Shown: positions 27,903 to 36,272, counted from the stretch's first letter. The stretch is 64,000 nucleotides of DNA from Lentibacillus sediminis (GCF_002763455.1 NZ_NIXK01000001.1:434001-498000), one strand, 5' to 3'. A program made the numbers and translations. Notes: a model not told the origin generated them from the letters alone.

Positions 27903-29867
27903 TTGAAAATCACATCAATTAAAATAAAGAATTTCCGGAGTTTTGGTAGTAAGGAAAAAGTTATAGACTTATCCGATTTAAGCACTTTTATTGGCGCTAA
28001 CAGTTCAGGGAAAACTGCAGCACTTCAAGCACTACAAAAAATTTTTGGAGTAACCCAGAGTGAACGTAGATTAGTGAAAGAAGATTTCTTTATAAACGAC
28101 AATACAGATATTCACCAAGTTAAGGAATTAAATCTGCACATAGAGGTTAAAATTGAGTTTCCTGAATTGGAAGAATCCGACAAAAATGAGGGAAAAAACA
28201 GTGTTCCTCCCTTCTTTACCCGTTTTACAATAGATTCTACTTCAAAAAAACCATATATAAGAATGAGACTAGTAGGAAATTGGTATTCAGATAATACTCC
28301 CGATGGAGACATCGATCAAAAGTTATATTTTGTTAACATTCCTGAAGGAGAAGAAGAAAATGACGAATCACTCAGTCCCGTTTTACCGCATCAACGTTCA
28401 AAGATACAAATGATATATGTACCAGCTATCAGACAGCCCCTAAAACAATTAAAAAACGCATCAGGTACCATATTTTCAAGAATATTAAACAACGTGAGCT
28501 GGCCAGAGGATATGGATCAACAAATAAAGAATGAAATGGCACCAGTTGATCATTTATTTAATAATATTGAAGGGGTAGGTCAAATAAAAGATATAATTGG
28601 TGAACAATGGCGAAAATATCATAGTGATTTACGTTATAATGAAGCTGAACTCGCATTTAGTAGTACAACTTTAATATCGATGCTCAATAAGATTGAAATA
28701 CAATTTTCATCGTTTCTTGAAGTAAAAACTTACACTGTTGATAAGTTAGGGGACGGGTTGCAATCGTTGTTTTATCTATCTTTAGTTTCCTCATTACTGG
28801 AGACTGAGGAAAAATTATCAGAGACGGATATAGCACTTACGGTTCTAGCAGTAGAAGAGCCGGAAAACCATATTTCTCCACATTTACTAGGGAAGGTTGT
28901 AGAGAACCTTCATAACATATCAAATAGGAATAATGCACAAGTCTTATTAACATCACATAGTGAATCAATAGTGAAAAATATTTCCCCAGAGAATATTTGC
29001 CATTTGAGAATTGATGTATTATCAGGTACAACAGTTGCTAACAAGATAAAATTGCCTGATAAGAGTTCCGAAGCTTATACTTATGTTAAAGAGGCAGTTA
29101 GGGCTTATCCAGAGATATATTTTGCTAAACTTGTTATTCTGGGTGAAGGAGATACAGAGGAGATTATTATTCCTAAGTTTCTAGAAATTAAAGAAATATC
29201 TTCTTTTGAATCCGGAATATCCGTAGTTCCTTTAGGTGGCAGACATGTAAACCATATGTGGAAATTGCTAAATCAACTTCATATTCCACACATAACCCTG
29301 TTAGACCTAGATGTTGAACGTGGTGGAGGTGGATGGCATCGAATAAAATATGTGCTAAACCAGTTAATTGAAAATGGCTACGATAAATATAAGCTATTGA
29401 AAGTTAAAAATGGGACTTTGACGGACGATGAATTGAATGAAATGGGTGATAGGGTTACAACTAATGAGGTATTATTTTCCTGGATAAACAGATTGGAAGA
29501 TTATGGAGTCTTTTTTTCAAGTCCCTTAGACATAGATTTTCTTATGTTAGAACATTTTCCTGACTCTTATAAAAAGATAATGAAATATGGTCCTAGATTA
29601 CCAAAGAAGTGTGATGATCCTGATGAGTATAGTAAGAAGATTATGGCATCAATCCGATCTACCTTAAAAAATGAAAATGCCACAGGTAAAAGTTACACAG
29701 GTGTACAGCATGAATTAATGGTATGGTATAATTCATTGTTTTTAGGGAGAGGAAAGCCAAGCACGCATATTGAAATGCTCACTGCAACGAGTGACGATAT
29801 TTTGTTAAAAAACTGTCCTAAAGTATTTGAGAGAATGGTTAATCATATTAAAGGGATAGTTAGATAG
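27903..29867 (+). CDS. OLD-family ATP-dependent nuclease (class 2, GajA-like)
   Basis: 654 residues. The N-terminal ATPase has KITSIKIKNFRSFGS, Walker A in FIGANSSGKTAALQAL near residue 30, and Walker B in LAVEEPENHISPHLLG near 315, followed by LLTSHSESIVKNI. The C-terminal TOPRIM nuclease has LVILGEGDTEEIIIPKFLE near 414 and HITLLDLDVE near 467. It sits directly before a UvrD-like helicase, the class 2 OLD arrangement to which Gabija belongs. It is longer than the GajA at 16,453 and not closely similar to it. The start is TTG 27,903 behind CAGGAGGG; an upstream in-frame start at 27,870 has no site. It is a Gabija-like system or a sister family. Confidence 0.86.
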   Translation: MKITSIKIKNFRSFGSKEKVIDLSDLSTFIGANSSGKTAALQALQKIFGVTQSERRLVKEDFFINDNTDIHQVKELNLHIEVKIEFPELEESDKNEGKNSVPPFFTRFTIDSTSKKPYIRMRLVGNWYSDNTPDGDIDQKLYFVNIPEGEEENDESLSPVLPHQRSKIQMIYVPAIRQPLKQLKNASGTIFSRILNNVSWPEDMDQQIKNEMAPVDHLFNNIEGVGQIKDIIGEQWRKYHSDLRYNEAELAFSSTTLISMLNKIEIQFSSFLEVKTYTVDKLGDGLQSLFYLSLVSSLLETEEKLSETDIALTVLAVEEPENHISPHLLGKVVENLHNISNRNNAQVLLTSHSESIVKNISPENICHLRIDVLSGTTVANKIKLPDKSSEAYTYVKEAVRAYPEIYFAKLVILGEGDTEEIIIPKFLEIKEISSFESGISVVPLGGRHVNHMWKLLNQLHIPHITLLDLDVERGGGGWHRIKYVLNQLIENGYDKYKLLKVKNGTLTDDELNEMGDRVTTNEVLFSWINRLEDYGVFFSSPLDIDFLMLEHFPDSYKKIMKYGPRLPKKCDDPDEYSKKIMASIRSTLKNENATGKSYTGVQHELMVWYNSLFLGRGKPSTHIEMLTATSDDILLKNCPKVFERMVNHIKGIVR

Positions 29868-29879
29868 TGAGGAGACATA

Positions 29880-31778
29880 ATGATAACTAATCGATCTTGG
29901 AAGCCATCTGCTGGTATAACCCTTGAATCGGCTGCAGAAAAGGCGGTGAAAAGTTCGAAAAACACATTAGTAATCGCGGGACCTGGGGCGGGTAAAACCG
30001 AACTGCTAGCTCAACGGGCATCTTATTTGCTGGAAACGGGTCAATGTAAGAATCCACAAAAAATACTTGCTATTAGCTTTAAGGTTGATGCTGCTGATAA
30101 TTTGCAAAAAAGGGTTGAAAAAAGGGTCGGAAAAAAGTTAGCAAGAAGATTCGAATCCAAAACCTTTGATTCTTTTGCAAAGTCAATATTAGATCGATTC
30201 AGACTCGTGCTACCAGAGGAATATCAACCAAACCTAGATTATAAATTAGTATTTCAAAATAGGGTATTGATGGATATTGCGAAAGGGTATGTGAAAGATA
30301 AAAATCCCGCTCATCCGAATTGGCAATATGAAATAGAAGGTAAGCGTCTAACACAATTTTTAACAAAAAATCAGTTACCTCTTGTGGAAGAACCCGGAAG
30401 TTTATACAATTGGGTTACAAATCGAATGTGGAAGATTATGATAAAAGGATTTCTTTCCTTAGATAGCTCTTTAACTTTTCCAATGATTTCGCGTCTTGCA
30501 GAATACATAATAAAACAAAATCATTATATTAAGTCAGCGTTAGACATGACATACAGCCATGTTTTCTTGGATGAATTCCAGGACACTACATATGTTCAAT
30601 ATGATATTTTAAAAACAATATTTCTAGAATCAAATTCTATTTTAACAGCAGTTGGCGATGATAAACAAAGAATTATGGGATGGGCAGGAGCTATGGCGAA
30701 TTCATTTGAGGATTTTTTATCAGATTTTAACGCCCAATCTTATCAATTGGTTATTAACCATCGTTCTGCCCCGAAATTAATAGAGGTCCAAAATATTCTT
30801 TCGCGAGCAATTAATGATAAAGCTGTCAAAGTAAAATGCACAGATAAATGGGATGAGGATGATGGATTATGTGAGGTTTGGACATTTCAGGATTACAAAC
30901 AGGAAGCTAAATACATTGCACAATACATAGAAGAAAAGCTTAACACACTAAATCCACGTGATATTTGCATAATAGTTAAGCAGCAGGAAGACATTTATGC
31001 AAAATTGTTAATAAATGAATTCAAAAAGGTGGGGATACAATCAAGAATTGAAAAGGAATTTCAAGAATTGCTATCACAAGAATATGTGCAATTAATAATG
31101 AATGTACTGCATGTTGCTGCATTTAAAAACTCTTCTAGCAGGTGGCAAGAAATTATCATTTTTTTATCAGAGATAAATGGAGTTGATCCAAATGGAGATA
31201 TTGAAGAAATGTGGAGAATGGAAGAGGAATTAGGAGGATTTATTAAACAAATAAGAGTAAACATGCATGAACATAATGAAGATAATGTGCAAAAAGAAAT
31301 TCCAAAGATGTTGGATGAGATAGTTGGATATTTTGGATTAATAAATTTAAAAACGCGGTATCCAAAATATTCAGTTGGGGATCTTTTAAAGATAACAAGA
31401 GACAATTTTCATGAAAAAATTACAGAGTCTTTTATAAATTATGGCCGCTGGGATAAAACAATATTGGATTTTATGGGAGAATTTAGCATACCAGTTATGA
31501 CTATACACAAGAGTAAAGGATTGGAGTATGAATGCGTATTTTTCATTGGCTTGGAAGATAATGCTTTTTGGAGTTTTACAAGCCAATCAGATTCAGATAT
31601 GAGAGCATTTTTTGTTGCTTTATCAAGAGCTAAAACTGAGGTATATTTTACCTTTAGCGAAATACGAGAAATTAAAAAGTTTGGAAGTCTGCAAACATTG
31701 ATTCAATCTAGAACAGTGATATCCTCTTTGTATGAACTGTTAGTAGCGGCAGATGTTAAAACAAGACACATCGAATAA
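29880..31778 (+). CDS. UvrD-like helicase partner (GajB-like)
   Basis: 632-residue superfamily-1A helicase. Motif I is VIAGPGAGKTELLAQRA near residue 33, motif II FLDEFQDTTYVQYD near 228, motif III AVGDDKQRIMGWAGAM near 258, motif V MTIHKSKGLEYECVFFIG near 540, and motif VI FFVALSRAKTEVYF near 578. It begins 12 bases after the OLD-nuclease stop with a GAGGAG site, so it is cotranscribed with it. It is about 120 residues longer than the GajB at 18,168. Together the two should sense and cut invading DNA. A broken SDR gene begins 15 bases after its stop. Confidence 0.88.
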   Translation: MITNRSWKPSAGITLESAAEKAVKSSKNTLVIAGPGAGKTELLAQRASYLLETGQCKNPQKILAISFKVDAADNLQKRVEKRVGKKLARRFESKTFDSFAKSILDRFRLVLPEEYQPNLDYKLVFQNRVLMDIAKGYVKDKNPAHPNWQYEIEGKRLTQFLTKNQLPLVEEPGSLYNWVTNRMWKIMIKGFLSLDSSLTFPMISRLAEYIIKQNHYIKSALDMTYSHVFLDEFQDTTYVQYDILKTIFLESNSILTAVGDDKQRIMGWAGAMANSFEDFLSDFNAQSYQLVINHRSAPKLIEVQNILSRAINDKAVKVKCTDKWDEDDGLCEVWTFQDYKQEAKYIAQYIEEKLNTLNPRDICIIVKQQEDIYAKLLINEFKKVGIQSRIEKEFQELLSQEYVQLIMNVLHVAAFKNSSSRWQEIIIFLSEINGVDPNGDIEEMWRMEEELGGFIKQIRVNMHEHNEDNVQKEIPKMLDEIVGYFGLINLKTRYPKYSVGDLLKITRDNFHEKITESFINYGRWDKTILDFMGEFSIPVMTIHKSKGLEYECVFFIGLEDNAFWSFTSQSDSDMRAFFVALSRAKTEVYFTFSEIREIKKFGSLQTLIQSRTVISSLYELLVAADVKTRHIE

Positions 31779-31792
31779 AAAACCAGAATCCT

Positions 31793-32122
31793 ACCGTAGG
31801 ATTAGTAGGGGTTCAGAACATGGCAGGATACAGTTCCTCCAAATGGGCAGTAAACGGCCTGACCAAGTCTGTTGCACTCGAATATGGCAAACAGGGCATT
31901 CGCGTCAATTCAATCTGCCCTGGGATGACATTAACATCTGCTGTGGAACAATGGGAAAAAGGCGCTCCAGAGCAAGCAGAACAGGTGAAGCAAGCTATTC
32001 CAATAGGTCGAATTGGTAAACCGGAAGACCAGGCAAACGCAGCAGTGTGGCTATGTTCGGATAAAGCTGCATATATTACGGGCGTGAATCTGCCTGTTGA
32101 TGGAGGGCAGACTGCTCAGTAA
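31793..32122 (+). pseudogene. 3' fragment of a short-chain dehydrogenase (SDR) gene
   Basis: Homology starts abruptly at TVGLVGVQNMAGYSSSKWAVNGLTK, i.e. just before the SDR active-site Tyr-x3-Lys (YSSSK), and runs to the normal C-terminus VTGV-like ITGVNLPVDGGQTAQ. The Rossmann half with the NAD motif is missing, and no 5' part occurs in the window. An ATG at 31,820 opens 100 residues but cannot make a working enzyme. The break lies 15 bases from the helicase stop, so the defence pair probably replaced the 5' half. It differs from the intact SDR at 61,567. Confidence 0.88.
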
Positions 32123-32219
32123 TTTTCCGGGTTGTGTTAATGATTGATTGAGTGGAATTGAATTATTGATGGTGGTTATATATCTAGGGAATGCTGATTT
32201 GAATAAGAATAAGAGACTA

Positions 32220-32400
32220 TTTGAGATAAAAGCAGCCATAGAGATGAAGCCTCCTGACTATGAAAATTCAAACATGTATTAGGACATCAGAAAGCAAAAC
32301 GAGCGAAGAAAATTGCGCCTGTCGGTGGGCATAATTTTCTCTTGGTTGGTGCTCCTGGTTGTGTACAGAGCTTGCTTTCTGAAACATTCCCATTGAATTC
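32220..32400 (+). pseudogene. Relic of a ComM/YifB-type Mg-chelatase-like ATPase
   Basis: From about 32,280 one frame reads GHQKAKRAKKIAPVGGHN and then FLLVGAPGCVQSLLSETFP, the Walker A region of ComM/YifB proteins (usual form GHN.LL.G.PG.GKS/T.L). The P-loop lysine is lost (CVQS). Further upstream a stretch reading PPDYENSN is probably the preceding segment, separated by a small frameshift near 32,280. It is a short remnant only, ending where the minus-strand gene begins. Confidence 0.65.
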
Positions 32401-32704
32401 ACAGCTCCCATGTAATGGCATTAGGATTTTTTTGTTTGTTTTTTTCATCATTGTAACTTTTTACGTTATCATATGCTGTTGATAATTTTGCTCGTATATA
32501 ATTTTGAGGGTTTCCTGTTTCGATATAGTCATTTTCGATATACTGTTCTGTTACACTTGCGAACATCCCTGCCACCCTTGCTAAATGGTCAATTGTGTCA
32601 AAAGCCTCTGGATCATCATGATAATGCTGAATAGCTTTTGCTTGAATCCATTCTAGCTGAGAACGTATTTCTTTAATAGCTATTAAATCAAATTTATCTT
32701 TCAT
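32399..32704 (-). CDS. Small uncharacterised protein
   Basis: 101 residues, charged and helical, with no membrane segment. The start is supported by a strong AAGGTGATC site ahead of ATG 32,704. I do not recognise a family. The sequence is well ordered (EIRSQLEWIQAKAIQHYH, then a second helix DHLARVAGMFASVTEQYI), suggesting a helical bundle. It stands alone on the minus strand between a ComM relic and a kilobase without a clear gene. Confidence 0.7.
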   Translation of the reverse strand: MKDKFDLIAIKEIRSQLEWIQAKAIQHYHDDPEAFDTIDHLARVAGMFASVTEQYIENDYIETGNPQNYIRAKLSTAYDNVKSYNDEKNKQKNPNAITWEL

Positions 32705-33738
32705 TTTAAGATCACCTTTCCCTAAAAAGAATGTGTTTCGTATAGTTATATTCGGAAAGCAATAATAGTATGTTTTGATTTAAAAAATTTAAAACTAAAA
32801 ATTTTTTATTTGAATTCTTTTAAATTTAATTCAGTTAAAATAAAGATATTGAAGAAGAACAAATTCAATGTCGGTTCAATGACAGGCTCGAATTTTTTGT
32901 CTTATCCGGGATACGACTATTTCACTAAGTATGCGCACTCAACCCGGTTGGGCGGAGGGTCCTGGAATTCACATATGTGAACTGGAGAAGGTGCAGAAAT
33001 ATCCGGGCAGGAAGATCATATAAATTCTCTTAATTTTTTTATTTGAAAAGAAGGAGTTCTGTAGTTTAAGTCGAATATGTATATAATGAGGTATCATATT
33101 AGTTAAAACACCTTCTCACTTATACAATCGAGGGATAAATGAATTAAGCGGCATGATTTAAAAATATTTTTATCTTATGCTCCTTTTCTGGTTGATTGTT
33201 CGATTATAGTTATATAAAGTGTCTAAATCTTGTGACCTGGTGCAAGCTGTGCATGGTTTTGTTATTAAAATGGGGTCAGCAGCTGAATTTGATTAACAAA
33301 TTAAAACATAATTTTTTTAGCCGATATAAAAATTAAACAGGTTATGATTCAGTTATTAAACACGGGGATTTAAAAAACACATCCAATGGCGTATATACCT
33401 TCCATGTTTTGAAAGAGAACAAACGCTAAGACATAGGGATATAACCTAAGAACAGCATGCACGCATTTTTATTTTATGAATATGTTACATTCCAACGTCA
33501 TATTTTTAATTAAAGGTGTTCTCGCTACATAACGGCAAATCAAAATATAGAAATAGCCCGTTGTTTATTCAGAGGAAGGTATACGTTTAAGTGCTGCAAA
33601 ATACGGCAATTCTAATAGTACAAGAAAATTACCAGAAAAATTTTTCTGTGTAATTCGTTGTGGGTTAGCTTCATGTTTGTTATTATAAGAATTCAGGAAT
33701 ACATATAATAGAGATTTCAATATAAGGAGGAGCTTTCT
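32705..33738. other. Gene-poor kilobase with one weak coding relic
   Basis: No intact gene. Between about 32,870 and 33,020 shifting + frames give SMTGSNFLSYPGYDYF, then FTKYAHSTRLG and, after a frameshift near 32,955, EGPGIHICELEKVQKYPG and a stop. This reads like the end of a decayed protein gene of a family I do not recognise. The rest is A+T-rich. The promoter for the gene at 33,739 should lie in its last 100 bases, but I cannot point to a convincing one. Confidence 0.4.
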
Positions 33739-34299
33739 ATGATTAATAACTTAGAACGTTTCATAGGAGTTCAACAAAGAATAGTTTCGGATGCTGATAA
33801 GAAAATGAATGGATTAATGGAGCAAATATTCCAAACACTAGACGATCTATTGATAATCAACTTTAATCAATACCATGATATTCATAAGTTAATTGAGGAA
33901 AAAAGAAGTCAAGACAATGAGACAGCTTATTTTTGGGACTGGTTAGATGAACATGGGCTTGAAAAAATGAAAAGGATTGCTCAATCAAGTTTGCCAAATT
34001 CTGAAGAGCTGCATGATTTGTTAGAATACCGGAAGATGTTACTGGAATTGGATGCAGAGAGTCAAATTGCAGATAGTTTATTTACTTCCATTGCCGATAC
34101 TTTATCTCAAATTGATGAATTTGTTGGCGCGATATCAGAGGAAGCAGCAACGGTAAAGGAAAAGCAAGACTACGAATCTTCTTTTACAGAAGAATCTATT
34201 CCAATTAATTTGCCAAAAATTGATCATACTATTCCATCCCAATGGATTATCATTGAAAGCAAAAGTCCTGCTGGAAACCCAGCAGGACTTTTGTTATAA
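33739..34299 (+). CDS. Uncharacterised helical protein, first gene of a SecB/nuclease cassette
   Basis: 186 residues, strongly helical and acidic (for example ERFIGVQQRIVSDADKKMN and EELHDLLEYRKMLLELDAE), with no membrane segment; probably a coiled-coil or bundle. Not recognised. The ATG follows AAGGAGG. The last 14 residues (ESKSPAGNPAGLLL) are encoded by a strong hairpin resembling an intrinsic terminator. They may be a read-through tail on an older, shorter protein. The SecB-like gene follows after 23 bases, too little for a separate promoter, so the three genes probably form one transcript. Confidence 0.78.
   Translation: MINNLERFIGVQQRIVSDADKKMNGLMEQIFQTLDDLLIINFNQYHDIHKLIEEKRSQDNETAYFWDWLDEHGLEKMKRIAQSSLPNSEELHDLLEYRKMLLELDAESQIADSLFTSIADTLSQIDEFVGAISEEAATVKEKQDYESSFTEESIPINLPKIDHTIPSQWIIIESKSPAGNPAGLLL
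34261..34296 (+). terminator. Terminator-like hairpin inside the end of the first cassette gene
   Basis: Perfect 14-base stem AAAAGTCCTGCTGG / CCAGCAGGACTTTT (34,261-34,274 and 34,278-34,291; AAA then C in the loop region) followed by GTTATAATTT. It lies within the reading frame and ends three bases before the stop. A ribosome reaching the stop would cover it, so it could act as a translation-dependent attenuator. Confidence 0.75.
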
Positions 34300-34322
34300 T
34301 TTGGAGAAAAGGGGGAATCAGT

Positions 34323-34784
34323 ATGGTTCAGGAAAACGAATTTGAGTATTATAAATTTATTAAAATGAAATTTCAAATGACCGAAGCCCGGCTTGAGGAT
34401 ATACACATCGAGAGATTTCAAGAAATACCCGAAGATCAATGTACAAACCAGGTTAATTTTGGCAGACGATATGAATATATTGACGAACGTACATATAAAG
34501 GCTTTTTGAAAACCATTATTCAATGTAAAAACAGGGAAACCGAAGAAGTTGTAATGAATATTGAAGTTGTTTATAGTGGTGAATTTCAAACAACAGAATT
34601 GGATCCGGCACAGATGGAAGAATATGTAGATGCTCAAATAGTCCCGCAGCTTCTACCTTATTCCAGAAGTGTGATTGCACATTTAACCTCATTGATGGAT
34701 ATTCCTCCAGTTCATATCCCAACAATGGATGTTATACAATCCCTTTCTGCTAATAACCATAAAAGCGATAATGGGGACGCATAA
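34323..34784 (+). CDS. SecB-like chaperone
   Basis: 153 residues. The middle has the beta-strand run of the SecB fold (TIIQCKNRETEEVVMNIEVVYSGEF), and the C-terminal part carries the clearest mark: QIVPQLLPYSRSVIAHLTSLMDIPPVHIP, matching the SecB pattern of a leucine-proline-Tyr/Phe-Arg helix and a following PP-x-h-x-P. SecB itself is a proteobacterial export chaperone. Stand-alone SecB-like proteins elsewhere serve toxin-antitoxin-chaperone systems, and that role fits better in a Bacillaceae accessory region. The ATG follows AAAAGGGGG. Its TAA touches the ATG of the nuclease-like gene (TAAATG). Confidence 0.8.
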   Translation: MVQENEFEYYKFIKMKFQMTEARLEDIHIERFQEIPEDQCTNQVNFGRRYEYIDERTYKGFLKTIIQCKNRETEEVVMNIEVVYSGEFQTTELDPAQMEEYVDAQIVPQLLPYSRSVIAHLTSLMDIPPVHIPTMDVIQSLSANNHKSDNGDA

Positions 34785-35534
34785 ATGAATATTGATAAAG
34801 TTACCTTTGTAAAATCAGACTATGATTATCCCCAACTGGAAAAAGTGGCGGATGATTTTGCGTTATTTTTATTCAACGCTTCTCCATCCATATTGGGTAT
34901 TTTTGTGGAATTCATGCGGACAAGTACTCCCGTATCCTTTCACGACTATAAACCATTTAATCAGAAGTTTTTTTCCAAGCTGATAAAAAACGAAAAAAAG
35001 GCACCCCCAGACATAAAGAAATTGAGAGATTTCTGTCATCTTTTCTTTGAAACATGTCAGACAGACGACGAAATCAAAAAAATGCGAGGGCTTGTACCTG
35101 AAAAATTATTTGAGAAAATTTTTAACAAAAGACACGAGAGCAAAGATAATTGTCACATCGACTACGGTGTAAAAGTGCTAATTAATAACAAGGCGGTCTA
35201 TTACAAACCTGATAATCCTTTTGAGACAGAAGAGGATATTGACAAACCACGTCAATCGGTGGACGCAGGTTTTTGGGATGGCCATGAGGGTGAATTTGCT
35301 GAAGTTAAGTTGCAGCCGCATGCATTTCGTACAAAAGATATTGGCTACTTAAGGTTATTAGCGGAAAAACTTAATGAGAACGATATCTCCTATTGTATAT
35401 TTCTTGTTGCTTTTAACAATAAGGAGTTAATAACGAGTCAACTTGAAAGGCTCCAGTTAATCAGCAAAGATAATGCGTCGGAGTTTTCGCTTATTGGAAC
35501 GAAAGAATTATTTCAGTTAGGAGAAACTGCTTAA
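34785..35534 (+). CDS. PD-(D/E)XK nuclease-like protein
   Basis: 249 residues. The C-terminal half has a restriction-endonuclease-like core: a helix with Glu (VPEKLFEKIF), then SVDAGFWDGHEGEFAEVKLQP near residue 162, giving D...ExK on adjacent strands, followed by a helix (DIGYLRLLAEKL) and the strand YCIFLVAF. The N-terminal half (YDYPQLEKVADDFALFLF onward) is helical and unrecognised. No transmembrane segment. It is coupled to the SecB-like gene with no spacer. A nuclease toxin controlled by the chaperone and perhaps by the first gene is my inference; I know of no described system with this exact composition. Confidence 0.7.
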   Translation: MNIDKVTFVKSDYDYPQLEKVADDFALFLFNASPSILGIFVEFMRTSTPVSFHDYKPFNQKFFSKLIKNEKKAPPDIKKLRDFCHLFFETCQTDDEIKKMRGLVPEKLFEKIFNKRHESKDNCHIDYGVKVLINNKAVYYKPDNPFETEEDIDKPRQSVDAGFWDGHEGEFAEVKLQPHAFRTKDIGYLRLLAEKLNENDISYCIFLVAFNNKELITSQLERLQLISKDNASEFSLIGTKELFQLGETA

Positions 35535-35555
35535 GTTAATTGATGTATATTCTGC

Positions 35556-35641
35556 ATGTACCATCTTTTGATTTGCTTTTTCTAGTATAATGAGTTTGTG
35601 CTTTGTGCGCAAACTCATTATATATGTCGCAGATGGTACAT
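35556..35641. repeat. Nested palindrome behind the SecB/nuclease cassette
   Basis: Outer arms ATGTACCATCT / AGATGGTACAT (35,556-35,566 and 35,631-35,641) enclose inner arms TATAATGAGTTTG / CAAACTCATTATA (35,586-35,598 and 35,610-35,622). Both arms are perfect. The inner hairpin could terminate transcription, but the outer pair is not needed for that; a small mobile element or a DNA-binding site is possible. Confidence 0.75.
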
Positions 35642-35813
35642 TTCATTGACTGTGATCATTTATTACCCCCTCCCTGCCATGCATGCTCTTACCACTGATT
35701 GCCAAGTAATTTACCACACATTGCCATTCTATTTACCAACGATAAAAAAGCGATACCTTTGTACTATTTTCCACTCTCCGTTCATACATTATCAAATAAA
35801 AGGGGAGATTTGC

Positions 35814-36272
35814 TTGATTGAGTACGGAATGAGATTATTTGGTACTAATCCAGCTCAATTATTACTTATTATTATTTGTTCAGGTTTGGTGATCGGAGCA
35901 CAACAATTGGCTATAAATTTATCAGACATGTCATTATCGATGTTCATTTCCACTGAATTTAATAATATTTTTGCTGACAATCAATCACATAATTTTTTTA
36001 ACAATGTATTTTTACCATCGATTATGTATATGATAGCAAGTGTTTTACTGGTGTGGATGGGGGTTACCAATTTTGCTGCGATCAGAAATGAAGAGAGCAA
36101 GTTTAATGGAATATTAAAGTTTTTATTAGCATTGATTCAGATAGCCTTATTTTTTACTTTCTTCTTTGTCGGCGGGAAATTACTTTTTTATAGCGTAATT
36201 TTTTCACTAATTATTTTTGTATCTGCAATTTTTATACTGGGCGCACTGACATCAGAAAAAAAGCAAGGGTAA
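35814..36272 (+). CDS. Small polytopic membrane protein
   Basis: About 152 residues with four hydrophobic segments: NPAQLLLIIICSGLVIGAQ, FLPSIMYMIASVLLVWMG, FLLALIQIALFFTFFFVGG and LLFYSVIFSLIIFVSAIF. I choose TTG 35,814 because GGGGAG lies 8 bases ahead; the frame is open upstream to 35,598, but that part does not look coding. An ATG at 35,829 is the alternative. Not recognised. It is on the same strand as the SecB/nuclease cassette but separated from it by the palindrome, so membership is uncertain. A terminator hairpin follows. Confidence 0.68.
   Translation: MIEYGMRLFGTNPAQLLLIIICSGLVIGAQQLAINLSDMSLSMFISTEFNNIFADNQSHNFFNNVFLPSIMYMIASVLLVWMGVTNFAAIRNEESKFNGILKFLLALIQIALFFTFFFVGGKLLFYSVIFSLIIFVSAIFILGALTSEKKQG

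Noticed and set aside
16453-31778. Prophage
   Set aside because: No integrase, capsid, terminase, portal, tail or lysis gene is visible; the content is defence genes and relics.
31820-32122. Functional 100-residue SDR-like protein
   Set aside because: It lacks the cofactor-binding half and cannot be an enzyme.
32870-33020. Functional small gene in the gene-poor kilobase
   Set aside because: The coding look needs a frameshift and there is no ribosome site; listed only as a relic.
35598-35813. N-terminal extension of the small membrane protein
   Set aside because: It runs through the inner palindrome, has no ribosome site and an unnatural composition; TTG 35,814 is well placed behind GGGGAG.
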